A stretch of 64,000 nt of DNA from Thermodesulfobacteriota bacterium (GTDB lineage: Bacteria > Desulfobacterota > Anaeroferrophillalia > Anaeroferrophillales > Tharpellaceae), in NCBI GenBank assembly GCA_024763535.1, contig JANTFH010000007.1:1-64000 (forward strand), given 5' to 3'. The notes below the pieces were generated by a model. That model made no database searches, had not been told where the DNA came from, and was given only the letters and a program-made list of their open reading frames with translations. Numbering within the stretch: position 1 is the first letter of the stretch; each line of letters opens with the position of its first letter. This document shows, piece after piece, positions 21,371-34,248 of this stretch. The position numbers were made by a program, and so were the translations under genes.

Positions 21371-21469
21371 TGAGAAAATAGACTCACCCGGAAAAGAGAA
21401 AGGGCCCAAAGAGCAAGCCGCACTTTTACTCTTCGTGCCCTCTGAAATTACTTGTAAACGCTCTTTTGG

Positions 21470-22870
21470 TCACTTATTTTTAAGCCAGCGGGAATTTGCC
21501 AGACCCAGCTGTTTGACCTTGTAATTCATTACCCGTTTACTGATGCCCAGCATCTCGGCCGCATCCTTCTGGACCCAGTTGCAGGCCTCCAGGGTCTCAA
21601 CGATCAAAGCCTTTTCGACCTCATCAAGTTTCAGGCCCTGTGACGGCAGCTTGAACATCGACCCCATTTCACAGCCGCACTCACCCTTTCTCATATCACA
21701 CATAAAGAGCAGATCGTTTAAGAGAATCTCCGGCCCGTCACTCATCAAAACCGCTCTTTCGATACAGTTCTGCAGTTCCCGGACATTGCCCGACCAGTGG
21801 TGTTTCTGAAGAAAACGGGCCGCGTCGGGATGAAGCCTGTTGACATTCTTCTTTAAATCAGCCGCAAATTTACGAATAAAGGCCTCCGCCAGCAGCGGGA
21901 TATCCTCACGTCTCTCCCGAAGCGGCGGCAGATGAACGTTGATCACGTTGATCCGGTAGAAAAGATCCTCGCGAAAATCGCCGTCCTGAATAATCTTGGC
22001 CATATCCTTGTTCGAAGCGGAGATGATCCGGGCATCAACCTTGATGGTCTTATCGCCGCCCAGCCGTTCAAACTCCTTCTCCTGCAGAACCCGGAGCAGT
22101 TTGGCCTGGGTTCCCAGGCTCATATCCCCGATTTCATCGAGAAACAGCGTTCCCTGATCAGCCTGTTCGAAACGACCGATACGCTGCCGGCTGGCCCCGG
22201 TATAAGCACCCTTCTCATGGCCGAAGAGCTCACTTTCAAGCAGGTTATCATGGAGGGCGGCACAGTTGACCTTGATAAAACTTTTCGAAGACCGCGGGCT
22301 ACTGTAGTGAATCGCCCCGGCAACCAGCTCTTTGCCGGTTCCGGTTTCACCCGAGATCAGGATACTGGCGTTACTGGCCGACACTTTCTGCAGCAGCGTG
22401 AAAACCTGCTTGATCGCTTCACTCTCACCGATAAAATTATCAAAGCGGTAGATAATGTCGCGCTCATGACGCAGATAGGTCAACTCATGCTCGTAGAAAC
22501 GTACCTTGAGCGCTTTTTCAACCCGGAGACAAAGCTCCTCTATTCCGTAGGGCCGCTGAATAAAATCAGCCGCACCGGCCCGCATGACAGCCGCCACTTC
22601 ATCAACTGAAATCTCCTCCGACATAAGGATGACAGCCGTGGAGGAGAGAATCGCGTCCTCTCCCAGCAGAAACTCCGCTCCGCCACCCGGCAGCAGATCC
22701 GCCTCCGCCAGCAGCAGCCTACATGAATTTTTTTTAAGCCGGGCCCGAACCTCTTCACCACAGTCAAAAACCTCAACCAGGAATCCGAGTTTCCTTAAAG
22801 CTTCAGCCGTCTCCTCCCGGATCCGGCTCTTACGATCAACTATGAAAATATGCCCCGCATGTGTCATCAT
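21470..22870 (-). CDS. Sigma-54-dependent enhancer-binding protein, NtrC family, degenerate receiver
   Basis: AAA+ core (ISGETGTGKELVAGAIHYSSPRS, ESELFGHEKGAYTGA, GTLFLDEIGDM) and Fis-type HTH; receiver-like N-terminus. Confidence 0.92.
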   Translation of the reverse strand: MMTHAGHIFIVDRKSRIREETAEALRKLGFLVEVFDCGEEVRARLKKNSCRLLLAEADLLPGGGAEFLLGEDAILSSTAVILMSEEISVDEVAAVMRAGAADFIQRPYGIEELCLRVEKALKVRFYEHELTYLRHERDIIYRFDNFIGESEAIKQVFTLLQKVSASNASILISGETGTGKELVAGAIHYSSPRSSKSFIKVNCAALHDNLLESELFGHEKGAYTGASRQRIGRFEQADQGTLFLDEIGDMSLGTQAKLLRVLQEKEFERLGGDKTIKVDARIISASNKDMAKIIQDGDFREDLFYRINVINVHLPPLRERREDIPLLAEAFIRKFAADLKKNVNRLHPDAARFLQKHHWSGNVRELQNCIERAVLMSDGPEILLNDLLFMCDMRKGECGCEMGSMFKLPSQGLKLDEVEKALIVETLEACNWVQKDAAEMLGISKRVMNYKVKQLGLANSRWLKNK

Positions 22871-22881
22871 AGCATCACCCT

Positions 22882-24435
22882 CTACTCCCACTCAATGGTT
22901 CCCGGAGGTTTGGAGGAGATATCGTAAACCACCCGGTTTACACCCCGAACCTCGTTGATAATCCGATTGGCAATCCGCCCCAGAAGATCATAAGGCAGCC
23001 TCACCCAGTCGGCGGTCATGCCGTCCCGGCTGTTAACCGCCCGCAGAGCTATAACCTTCTCATAGGTACGTTCATCGCCCATAACTCCGACGGTTTTGAC
23101 CGGAATCAGGACGGCAAATGACTGCCATATCTCATTGTAAAGCCCGGCAGCACGTATCTCTTCGAGAAGAACAGCGTCCGCCTGACGCAGAATCTTGAGA
23201 CGATTTTCGGTCACCTCACCCAGCACCCGAATAGCCAGTCCCGGCCCCGGGAACGGCTGCCGGTCTACCACCTCGGAGGGCAGGCCGAGTTCACGGCCGA
23301 CCTCCCGCACCTCATCCTTGAAAAGCTCACGCAGAGGCTCCACCAGCTCCAGTTTCATATGCTCCGGCAAACCGCCGACATTATGGTGGCTTTTGATGAC
23401 CGCCGAGGGGCCTTTGAAGGAGACGCTCTCGATGACATCCGGATAGAGGGTTCCCTGGGCCAGGAAATCAACATCTTCAATCTTATGGGCCTCGTCTTCA
23501 AAAACCCGGATAAACTCATTGCCGATAATTTTACGTTTTTTCTCCGGATCGGTAACCCCGGCCAGAAGATCAAGAAAACTGCGGCTGGCATCGACATAAC
23601 GCAGATTCATCTGGAAATGCCGGCCGTACATCTCCTGCACCTGTTCGGCTTCATCGTGACGCAGTACCCCGTTGTTGACAAAGATGCAGGTCAGCTGACT
23701 GCCTAAAGCCTTGTGCAGCAGTAGCGCCGCGACCGAAGAGTCGACCCCGCCGCTTAAACCTAAAATAACCTTGCCGGAGCCGACCTGAGCCCGGATATTA
23801 GCGATTGTCGTCTCAATAAATGAGTGCATGGTCCAGAGTCCGCCGCAGCCGCAGATGGTATCGACAAAGTTTTTCAGAACCTTGTAACCATGTTCGGTAT
23901 GCACCACCTCGGGATGAAACTGCAGACCCCAGACCTTTTTCCCCGGGCTGGCAAAGGCGGCGATCGCGGCATTTTCGGTAGCCCCGATGGCGGCAAAACC
24001 GTCCGGAAGTTTCAGGACCTTGTCTCCGTGACTCATCCAGACCCGTTCCGGAAAGTTCAGCCCGGCCCACAGGGGATCGTCACTTAAAGAGTTCAGGCTG
24101 GCCATGCCGAACTCACGCTGCTCTGAGTATCCGACCTCGCCGCCAAGTTGCTCCGCGATCTCCTGCATGCCGTAGCAGATTCCCAAAATCGGAATATTCA
24201 GACTGAAAACTCCGGCATCGACATGCGGGGCCAGGCTGCCGTAGGTGCTGGAGGGACCGCCGGAGAGGATAATCCCCCGTGGGGCAAATTGACGAATCTT
24301 CTCAAGCTCAAGATTGAAGGGATGGATCTCGCAATAGACCTTCTGTTCACGCACCCGGCGGGCAATCAGCTGGGTATACTGTGAACCGAAATCGAGAACC
24401 AGAATCTTCTCCTCATGGATATCATGCTGCTGCAT
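22882..24435 (-). CDS. guaA: GMP synthase (glutamine-hydrolysing)
   Basis: [35 protein letters not shown]-terminal PPGTIEWE. Confidence 0.98.
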   Translation of the reverse strand: MQQHDIHEEKILVLDFGSQYTQLIARRVREQKVYCEIHPFNLELEKIRQFAPRGIILSGGPSSTYGSLAPHVDAGVFSLNIPILGICYGMQEIAEQLGGEVGYSEQREFGMASLNSLSDDPLWAGLNFPERVWMSHGDKVLKLPDGFAAIGATENAAIAAFASPGKKVWGLQFHPEVVHTEHGYKVLKNFVDTICGCGGLWTMHSFIETTIANIRAQVGSGKVILGLSGGVDSSVAALLLHKALGSQLTCIFVNNGVLRHDEAEQVQEMYGRHFQMNLRYVDASRSFLDLLAGVTDPEKKRKIIGNEFIRVFEDEAHKIEDVDFLAQGTLYPDVIESVSFKGPSAVIKSHHNVGGLPEHMKLELVEPLRELFKDEVREVGRELGLPSEVVDRQPFPGPGLAIRVLGEVTENRLKILRQADAVLLEEIRAAGLYNEIWQSFAVLIPVKTVGVMGDERTYEKVIALRAVNSRDGMTADWVRLPYDLLGRIANRIINEVRGVNRVVYDISSKPPGTIEWE

Positions 24436-24468
24436 ATTCTTCTTTCCTTAAGTAGGCTACCTTTATAA

Positions 24469-26905
<2,437 letters not shown>

Positions 26906-26949
26906 ACGTGTCTTCTCCCTGCTCCGGAATAACCCTCCAGCTAATATCT

Positions 26950-28632
26950 CTATTTCTCCCCGGCGATGGTTTCACAGATATTGAAACAGTGATCGCCGAT
27001 CTTTTCAAAATTGGTCAGGATGTCGATAAAAACCAGTCCCGGTACCACCGAACAACAGTTTGCACTGAGACGTTCGATATGCCGGTTACGATAGCGGTCT
27101 TCAAGATTATTGATACTGCCTTCCAGAGTTTTTGCCTTCAACATGAAGTTATCACTCATACCATGCTCCAGGCCATTGACAACGTGGCGGCAGAATTCTC
27201 GAGTTTTCTCGGTAATGTCAGCGATCTCGGTCATGGCTTCATCACTGAACTCGATCCTGTCTTCATGTTTACGGTCAATCAGATGAATCAGATTTTCACA
27301 GTGATCCCCCAGACGTTCCAGGTTATTGACCATATACATGATGGAGTTGACTTCGCGAGAGAGTTCTGGTGTGGTCGAAGACTGGCTGACATTAACCAGA
27401 AAATCGGTAATCTCTTTCTGCAACATGTCAATCGTCTCTTCCTTTCGGTAGACCTTGTCAACCAGCTTCTGGGAAAAGTTGTCAAAACACTCCATCGTCT
27501 GCTCAAACATGCGAAAACAGATATTCGCCATCCAGGCGGTCTCTTTACGGGCCTGAGCCAGAGCCAGAGGCGGGGTATCCAGCAACCGGTTGTCAAGATA
27601 ACGCAGATGATAGGTATCCTCTTCATCATCACCGGCCGGCACCATCCAGATACAGATCTTGGCCAGAATACCAACCAGAGGCAGAAAGATCATACAGTTG
27701 AATACATTAAAGAAGGTATGCGCGTTAGCCAGATGTCTGGCGATAAAGGGTTTATCACCGACCGACATCGCGTACTGAACGGCCTGCTGGCTTGTGGCAA
27801 TCACCATATCCGGATTGCCGGGGGTAAAGCTATCGACAATTTTGGCAAAAAGCGGAAACAGCAGCAGAACATATGCCACCCCGAGGACATTAATCATCAT
27901 ATGGGCCCGGGCCGCTCGTTTAGCTGGAACATTGGTGCCGATACTGGCAATCAAAGCGGTTATCGTAGTACCGATATTCTCTCCCAGGATCAGTCCTAAG
28001 CCACCGGTAAAGGTCAGCGCCCCACTGGCGGCCAGGGTCATGGTGATACCGACGGTCGCACTGGAACTCTGCAGGATTATGGTCAACAGGGCCCCGGCCA
28101 CTACGGCCATAATATGATTCTGGCTGAAGGTCACAAAGGCATTTTGAAAAAAGGGCTGGGTTTTAATCACGGCAAAGCCGTCTTTCATCACATCCAGACC
28201 ATAGAAGAGCATACCGAAACCGAGCAGAATTTCGCCGATGTACTGCCAGCGGCGATTACGGCTGAAAAACTTGAGGGCCACACCGATACCAATTGCCGGC
28301 AGGGCGTACTGAGTCACCTTGAAAGCGATCATCTGGGCGGTCACCGTGGTCCCGATATTGGCCCCGAGAATAACCCCGATCGCCTGCATCAGATTCATCA
28401 ACCCGGCGTTGACAAAACCGACCACCATAACGGTAGTGGCGCTGCTGCTCTGAACAATAGCGGTCACCGTGGTTCCCACCAGAAATGCGGCAATCCGGTT
28501 GGTCGTCAATTTTTCCAAGACCTGCTGCAGACGATTTCCGGCGACCTTCTGCAATCCTTCAGACATGATCCGCATGCCGTAAAGGAAAAGTCCAAGTCCA
28601 CCGAGAAAAGCGAACACCATTCCCTGCACCAT
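26950..28632 (-). CDS. Na/Pi cotransporter family protein with PhoU-like C-terminus
   Basis: GLGLFLYGMRIMSEGLQ; repeated QSSSATT motifs; GANIGTT; PhoU-like helical tail. Confidence 0.92.
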   Translation of the reverse strand: MVQGMVFAFLGGLGLFLYGMRIMSEGLQKVAGNRLQQVLEKLTTNRIAAFLVGTTVTAIVQSSSATTVMVVGFVNAGLMNLMQAIGVILGANIGTTVTAQMIAFKVTQYALPAIGIGVALKFFSRNRRWQYIGEILLGFGMLFYGLDVMKDGFAVIKTQPFFQNAFVTFSQNHIMAVVAGALLTIILQSSSATVGITMTLAASGALTFTGGLGLILGENIGTTITALIASIGTNVPAKRAARAHMMINVLGVAYVLLLFPLFAKIVDSFTPGNPDMVIATSQQAVQYAMSVGDKPFIARHLANAHTFFNVFNCMIFLPLVGILAKICIWMVPAGDDEEDTYHLRYLDNRLLDTPPLALAQARKETAWMANICFRMFEQTMECFDNFSQKLVDKVYRKEETIDMLQKEITDFLVNVSQSSTTPELSREVNSIMYMVNNLERLGDHCENLIHLIDRKHEDRIEFSDEAMTEIADITEKTREFCRHVVNGLEHGMSDNFMLKAKTLEGSINNLEDRYRNRHIERLSANCCSVVPGLVFIDILTNFEKIGDHCFNICETIAGEK

Positions 28633-28720
28633 TTTAGCTGTAACTCCCTTAGTTATTTAGTTGAATTAAAGATAAAAATAAATTAACCGATAAAATATTC
28701 TGCCGGTGAATCTATCCCGA

Positions 28721-29947
28721 TCAATGCAAAGCGGCCAATTCATAAGCCGGCAGCAACTTGCGGATGGCAACAATTTCAACTCCGGCAGATGCGGCGATTT
28801 CGGGAAAACGCGCTAAAGCAGTAAGTGTCTCAGGATAAGGGTGACCAATCCCGACGGCACTCTTTTTAATCCGGGCAATCTCAATCAGAACCTGTAACTG
28901 TTCGATAATTTTAGCCACATCCCGCTCATTATCGAGAAACACATCCCGCTGGAGAGCGGGAATGCCGGCGGCCTGTGCCTGCCGGTAAGCTACGCTGCCG
29001 GCAATCGTCAGACTGTCAAGAAAAAAGAGATGCCACCCTTTAAGGACGTCCATAACCTGAGCCATTTTCTGCGGGTCCGTCGTTAAACGCGACCCCATAT
29101 GGTTATTGACTCCGATAATCCCCGGCAGATATTTCAGACAGGCCGTGAATTCCTTTTTCAACTGAGCCTCATTCATGCTCATGAGAAGTGCCCCGGGACC
29201 TGGATTCTGCGCCGGATAAGCGCGCGGCTCCATCGGCATGTGCAACATAATGTCACGGTTCCGGTCGATAAAATAGCGGGCCACTTTACGTGAATTATGG
29301 AGTTTGGGAAACACCGCAAAAGTCAGTGGTAACGGCAGGGCGGCAAAGCGTGCGGCATTTTCCAGACTGCGCCCGAGATCGTCAATAACTATCGCCAATC
29401 GCGGACGTTTAGATCCCGGCCGCGGTTCAGGCTCCGGAGTGGCGGCGGTAAAACTTGCCACCACCACAACCTCAAGTCCATCCAGAACGAGAAAATTTAA
29501 GTTACCCCGACTCGCATCAGAACTGAACAGCAGACGATAATTAAAGTTCCAGCTGAAGTTTTCCCGGGCTCGTTCCAGAAAACCGGCCAGAGCCTCAGGT
29601 TTGCCGGCAACTCCTTTAAGCCATATTCTCTTCCACGAAAGTCGGCCGTTATGCATAACCCGGGAGGATCGATTGAAAACCAACTGCGGGTCAACCGCAG
29701 CCAAGCCGTCAAGCAGCCAGCTTAAAGCCGGTTCCGGGCTCCGGGTCTCCAGTTTCTCAGTCTGCGGCCGGGACTTTACCGCCACCTCTGCCACATTTGC
29801 TGAGGGCTGAGCCGCAAAGGAAATTGAAATCCGGCTACCGCCGAACCCCGGACAACCTGAGAAGAGCAGGATAATTGCGACGCTTAAATATCCGGCGGAT
29901 TTAAGCAGGAAATATTTAAGTGCCGACCGTCTCTGCTTACATGCCAT
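28721..29947 (-). CDS. Divergent polysaccharide deacetylase family protein (YibQ-like)
   Basis: RLAIVIDDLGRSLENAARFAALPLPLTFAVFP; MLHMPMEPRAYP; NNHMGSRLTTD. Confidence 0.88.
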   Translation of the reverse strand: MACKQRRSALKYFLLKSAGYLSVAIILLFSGCPGFGGSRISISFAAQPSANVAEVAVKSRPQTEKLETRSPEPALSWLLDGLAAVDPQLVFNRSSRVMHNGRLSWKRIWLKGVAGKPEALAGFLERARENFSWNFNYRLLFSSDASRGNLNFLVLDGLEVVVVASFTAATPEPEPRPGSKRPRLAIVIDDLGRSLENAARFAALPLPLTFAVFPKLHNSRKVARYFIDRNRDIMLHMPMEPRAYPAQNPGPGALLMSMNEAQLKKEFTACLKYLPGIIGVNNHMGSRLTTDPQKMAQVMDVLKGWHLFFLDSLTIAGSVAYRQAQAAGIPALQRDVFLDNERDVAKIIEQLQVLIEIARIKKSAVGIGHPYPETLTALARFPEIAASAGVEIVAIRKLLPAYELAALH

Positions 29948-29956
29948 CAGGACTGT

Positions 29957-31348
29957 CTACTTCACCTCAAGCTGTTTGAAAACATTTAAACCTTTAAGTA
30001 ACTCGACCGCGCGTAAAACCTGAATATCATCACGCCATTTATTTTCGTCTAAGTTGTCCGCCGCAGCTTTCGGCTCCGCAGATTTCTGCTCACTATTTTT
30101 GCTGTCAACTTCAGGCTTCTCAGTTTTTTTATCGATCCCGTTATTACCGGTTTCGAAATGACCTTTGAGATCTTTTTCCTTGATCTTTCCCATAAAACTA
30201 TTAGTGCCGTTACGAACCACCTCTCCGGCTTCAACCTGAACGTCGGGCTCAATACCTTTAGCCTGAATCGAACGACCGGAAGGGGTATAGTAAAGCGCGG
30301 TGGTCAAACGCACAGCTGAGCCATCTTCCAGCGGAACAATGGTCTGGACCGAGCCTTTTCCGAAACTCGGAGTTCCCATAATCAGGGCCCGCTTGTGATC
30401 CTGCAGAGCCCCGGCAACGATCTCGGAAGCACTGGCACTGCCGCCGTTAACCAGAACGACAATCGGATAATCCCCCTCGGTACCGTCATCATAAGCCAGA
30501 TAACGCATATTCTGCTTGCTGATCCGCCCATCGGTATAGACGATCAGGCCGGATTTCAGAAAATAGTCGGAAACTTTAACCGCCTGCTGCAGCAGGCCGC
30601 CGGGATTGTTACGCAGGTCAAGAACCAGACCGGAGATTTTGTTATCTTTTTTCAACTCTTTCATCTTACTGTTCAGATCCGCGTAAGTCCGCGACTGAAA
30701 CTGGGTCAGACGAACATAAGCAATATCATCGGTCAACATCCTGCTTTTAACACTTACAACCTTGATCGTATCTCGAACAATCTTAACATCAAGCAGAGAA
30801 TTCAAACCTTTCCGCATCACCGAGATGGTAATCTCGGTACCCTTCGGGCCGCGCATCTTCTTAACCGCTTCCATCAGGGTCATATCTTTACTGAGTTCAC
30901 CGTTAATTTTAATAATACGGTCACCGGCCTGGATCCCGGCCCGAAAAGCCGGAGTATCTTCGATCGGGGAGACCACAGTCAAAACCCCGTCTCGAATGGT
31001 AATCTCAATCCCCAGACCGCCGAAAGAACCGGTTGTCTCGACCTGCATCTCCTTAAACATCTCCGGCGGCATAAAGCTCGAATGCGGATCAAGGTCGGCC
31101 AGCATACCTTTGATTGAGCCGTAAACCAACTTCTTGACGGTAACCTCTTCGACATAATTCTTCTTAACCAGAGACAGGGTGTCGGTAAAAAGTTTAATGT
31201 ATTCATAGGGACTTTTCTCATCAACCGTTTTGACTTCCTCCTTGGCTCTTGAGTCTCCCGGCAAAATTCCTAAGTGAACAATAAAAAATGCCGCCAGAGC
31301 AATCAGAACGCCGAAAATCAGTGATTTTCCCTTATTTCTTTCAACCAT
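29957..31348 (-). CDS. S41 family C-terminal processing peptidase
   Basis: PDZ domain; VVLVNGGSASASEIVAGALQDHKRALIMGTPSFGKGSVQTI; start chosen at MVERNKGK. Confidence 0.94.
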   Translation of the reverse strand: MVERNKGKSLIFGVLIALAAFFIVHLGILPGDSRAKEEVKTVDEKSPYEYIKLFTDTLSLVKKNYVEEVTVKKLVYGSIKGMLADLDPHSSFMPPEMFKEMQVETTGSFGGLGIEITIRDGVLTVVSPIEDTPAFRAGIQAGDRIIKINGELSKDMTLMEAVKKMRGPKGTEITISVMRKGLNSLLDVKIVRDTIKVVSVKSRMLTDDIAYVRLTQFQSRTYADLNSKMKELKKDNKISGLVLDLRNNPGGLLQQAVKVSDYFLKSGLIVYTDGRISKQNMRYLAYDDGTEGDYPIVVLVNGGSASASEIVAGALQDHKRALIMGTPSFGKGSVQTIVPLEDGSAVRLTTALYYTPSGRSIQAKGIEPDVQVEAGEVVRNGTNSFMGKIKEKDLKGHFETGNNGIDKKTEKPEVDSKNSEQKSAEPKAAADNLDENKWRDDIQVLRAVELLKGLNVFKQLEVK

Positions 31349-31487
31349 CCCTAAAAACCTCCAAAAAATTGAGCCACCTATATTAGAATCCGTAGAAACA
31401 GACAATTTACAGTACCCTTATCCGAGCCATGCAGAACGCCAAAAAGGTAACTTGGATTTACCGCCACCCAGACTGAAACTTATACGC

Positions 31488-32648
31488 TTAAATCTGTGAG
31501 ATCCAGATCAGAGGATCTTCCGGAACCCCGTCTTTACGGATCTCAAAGTAGAGTGAAGGCGTATCGGAAAACTGCCCCGATCCGACATTGCCGACCACAT
31601 CCTGAGCCTGGAGATGGTCATTGACAGTGCAGTTAAATTTTTCCAGATGAGCGTAGACTGAATAGTAACCACCACCGTGATTAACCACCAGCAGGTTACC
31701 ATAACCCTTCATCCAGGAGGCAAAAACTACATCCCCCTGATAGACCACCCGTACCGGAGAATCCTTCTCGGTCTCGATTTCAATCCCTTTATTGCGAGTT
31801 ACCGTAGCGAAACGAGAATCTTTTTCAATACCGAAGAAACTGACTACAGAGCCGTTCACCGGCATCGGCAGACTGCCCTTAAGCGCGGCGAAGCCGCTGG
31901 TGGTTGAGGCACTCTCCAAGGTCATACGCTTTAATTTAGCCGCCACCTCTTCAAGTTCGGCCACCAGTTTCTTATGCTCTTCAACCTGATGCTTGATTTT
32001 ATACAGCAACTCATTTTTTTTGGCAATATTTTCTTCCAGCGCGGCTATTTTATCTGCCTGCTCCTGCTGCAGGCGGGCGAGAAAAAGATGCCTCTTTTCG
32101 AGTTCCTTATTCCGATTCTGAATCCCGCGCAGAAGATTCAGATACTCACTCTGAAGTTTCTTGTCAGCCTCCAGTACCCGACGACAGTAGACCAGGGAGT
32201 TGAGATTGTCCGTCAGGTCGGCATCCCGATCAAGGAAATCGAGCCATTTACCGGGAGGCTGGCAATAACGGATCCTGAGACGCTGATAAAATTTCTGCTG
32301 GAGTTCATCAAGACTGTCTTCAAAACGGGCCGCCTCAATCTTCTGCTCGCCAATCTGCATTTTTGCAAGTTCTGTCTCTTCAGTCAAACGCTGAATATCC
32401 CGCTTCAGATCGATCCGCCAGCGGTTGAGTTCATCAATCTTTTTAAGCACCGAATCGTGCCGCCGTTGGGCCCGTTTCTCCTGCTTGCGGTTCTGATTGA
32501 TCTCTCGTTTGATAGTCTGCAGGTCGCGGGCGACCTCCTTGTCACGATCGGCCCGGCTCAAATTCAGTCCCGGCCCGAGAATAGAGATCATAAATCCCAA
32601 CAAAACCAGAATAAAACACGTAAAAAGCTTTTTGGGATTAGGCGTCAT
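31488..32648 (-). CDS. Murein hydrolase activator EnvC-like (coiled coil + M23)
   Basis: Long coiled coil then degenerate LytM domain (GDVVFASWMKGYGNLLVVNHGGGYYSVYAHL); next to ftsEX; start chosen at MTPNPKK. Confidence 0.88.
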   Translation of the reverse strand: MTPNPKKLFTCFILVLLGFMISILGPGLNLSRADRDKEVARDLQTIKREINQNRKQEKRAQRRHDSVLKKIDELNRWRIDLKRDIQRLTEETELAKMQIGEQKIEAARFEDSLDELQQKFYQRLRIRYCQPPGKWLDFLDRDADLTDNLNSLVYCRRVLEADKKLQSEYLNLLRGIQNRNKELEKRHLFLARLQQEQADKIAALEENIAKKNELLYKIKHQVEEHKKLVAELEEVAAKLKRMTLESASTTSGFAALKGSLPMPVNGSVVSFFGIEKDSRFATVTRNKGIEIETEKDSPVRVVYQGDVVFASWMKGYGNLLVVNHGGGYYSVYAHLEKFNCTVNDHLQAQDVVGNVGSGQFSDTPSLYFEIRKDGVPEDPLIWISQI

Positions 32649-32659
32649 CTTAAAAAAAA

Positions 32660-33565
32660 TCAGTCCCGACTGAGCCAGCGTGAGGAGATCAGAAAACCGG
32701 CAATCCCAAGCAGGGTGCCGAGCAGCAGGAAGGTCAACAGTGAAGAGAGGTCGAAGAATTTCAGCATCGGAGCAATTGACCACTGCGGCACCTGCTCCTG
32801 AAGCCATATCTTAAAATAGTAAAACCCGCCATAGGAGAGGCCTAAAGCGATAGAAGAAGCCACGGCCCCCTGAAAAATCCCCTCAAAAAGGTAGGGCATA
32901 ACAATAAAACGCCGGGTGGCACCGACCAGATAGAGTACCCGAATAGTCTCACGCCGGGCAAAAAGTGAAAGCCTGATAGTACTGGCCACGACAAAGACAG
33001 TCACTGCCGAAAGAAAACTGGCGAATATAAAACCTAAATATTTCACCATTTTCAGCAGCGAAAAGAGCTGCCGCAACCAATAGCTGCCGTAGGCAACCTC
33101 ATCGACCCCGGTTTGCCGCCGGAGCTGCCGGGCCAGATGCTCAACCGTATCGATATCGGCAACCTCGGCATCGAGCAGCAGTTCCAGGGAGGCCGGCAGA
33201 GGGTTCTCCGGAAGATCTGAAAGAAAGCTTGAATCTTTGCCCAAGATCACCTTAAAACGCTTCAGAGCTTCCTCCTTGGAGATATAATCAAGATGAATAA
33301 CCTCATCCAGATCAAGGCAGAAACTCTTCAACAGAATCAGACCTTCAGGACTGAGATCATCATCCAGATAGACCGCTACCTTAAGGTCGCTGCGCCAGGT
33401 CGAGACCACCCGGTCGGCATTCATATAGGCAAGGAAATAGAGAGCCAGCATCAACATGGCTATCGATATAATCATGATCGAAATCAGGTTGATTATCGGA
33501 TGACGGCGAATATTGTTAACCGTCAGTTTGAAAACAGGATAGAGGTGATCATAGATTCTGGGCAT
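32660..33565 (-). CDS. ftsX: Cell division protein FtsX
   Basis: VYLDDDLSPEG...LSLFARRETIRVLYLVGATRRFIVMPYLFEGIFQG. Confidence 0.92.
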   Translation of the reverse strand: MPRIYDHLYPVFKLTVNNIRRHPIINLISIMIISIAMLMLALYFLAYMNADRVVSTWRSDLKVAVYLDDDLSPEGLILLKSFCLDLDEVIHLDYISKEEALKRFKVILGKDSSFLSDLPENPLPASLELLLDAEVADIDTVEHLARQLRRQTGVDEVAYGSYWLRQLFSLLKMVKYLGFIFASFLSAVTVFVVASTIRLSLFARRETIRVLYLVGATRRFIVMPYLFEGIFQGAVASSIALGLSYGGFYYFKIWLQEQVPQWSIAPMLKFFDLSSLLTFLLLGTLLGIAGFLISSRWLSRD

Positions 33566-33579
33566 GGGGACTTTTTCTC

Positions 33580-34248
33580 TCAGTTGAGCCAGTCGTAGGC
33601 CTGTAGAGAACCGTGATTCAGGTAAAAAACCTTTCTCTTAAACTTCTGCAGTAGAGCCCGGTTATGGGTAACCATCACCACAGTTGTCCCGCGGCCGTTG
33701 ATTGAGTGCAGAATATGCATGATATCATTGGCGATCTCGGCATCAAGGTTGCCGGTCGGTTCATCGGCAAAAATGATTCGGGGATCATTAACCAGAGCCC
33801 GGGCGATCGCCACCCGCTGCTGTTCACCGCCGGAGAGCTGCAGTGGCAAGCGCTCAACCTGCCGTTCAATTCCGACTACCTTGAGTACCCGCCAGACCTT
33901 CTTCTGAATAAAACGGCGGGGGGTACCCGAGATCTCAAGAGCTAAAGCTATATTATCAAAAACCGTATAATTGGGAATCAGTTTATAATCCTGAAAGACA
34001 AATCCCAATCGACGCCGCAATTGAGCTACGCGGTTGGCACTGGCCCGGGCCAGATCAAGGCCGTCGATTATAATCTGCCCGCTATCCGGTTTCAAATCGG
34101 AAAAAAGCAGCCGAAAAAGTGTCGTTTTCCCAGCCCCGCTGGGTCCGGAGAGATAGACAAACTCACCCTTTTTGACTCTAAAGGAGATATCCTTTAAGAC
34201 CATATTGGGATAGTTATAACTTTTACTTAAATTAGATACGCGTATCAT
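33580..34248 (-). CDS. ftsE: Cell division ATP-binding protein FtsE
   Basis: [59 protein letters not shown]. Confidence 0.94.
   Translation of the reverse strand: MIRVSNLSKSYNYPNMVLKDISFRVKKGEFVYLSGPSGAGKTTLFRLLFSDLKPDSGQIIIDGLDLARASANRVAQLRRRLGFVFQDYKLIPNYTVFDNIALALEISGTPRRFIQKKVWRVLKVVGIERQVERLPLQLSGGEQQRVAIARALVNDPRIIFADEPTGNLDAEIANDIMHILHSINGRGTTVVMVTHNRALLQKFKRKVFYLNHGSLQAYDWLN

Noticed and set aside
21932-22609. 225-aa plus-strand ORF
   Set aside because: Antisense to the NtrC-family activator; codon shadow
26908-27999. 363-aa plus-strand ORF
   Set aside because: Lies antisense within the convincingly coding Na/Pi cotransporter gene; His/Gln-rich composition typical of shadow ORFs
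31974-32801. 275-aa plus-strand ORF
   Set aside because: Antisense to the EnvC-like gene; no domain signature
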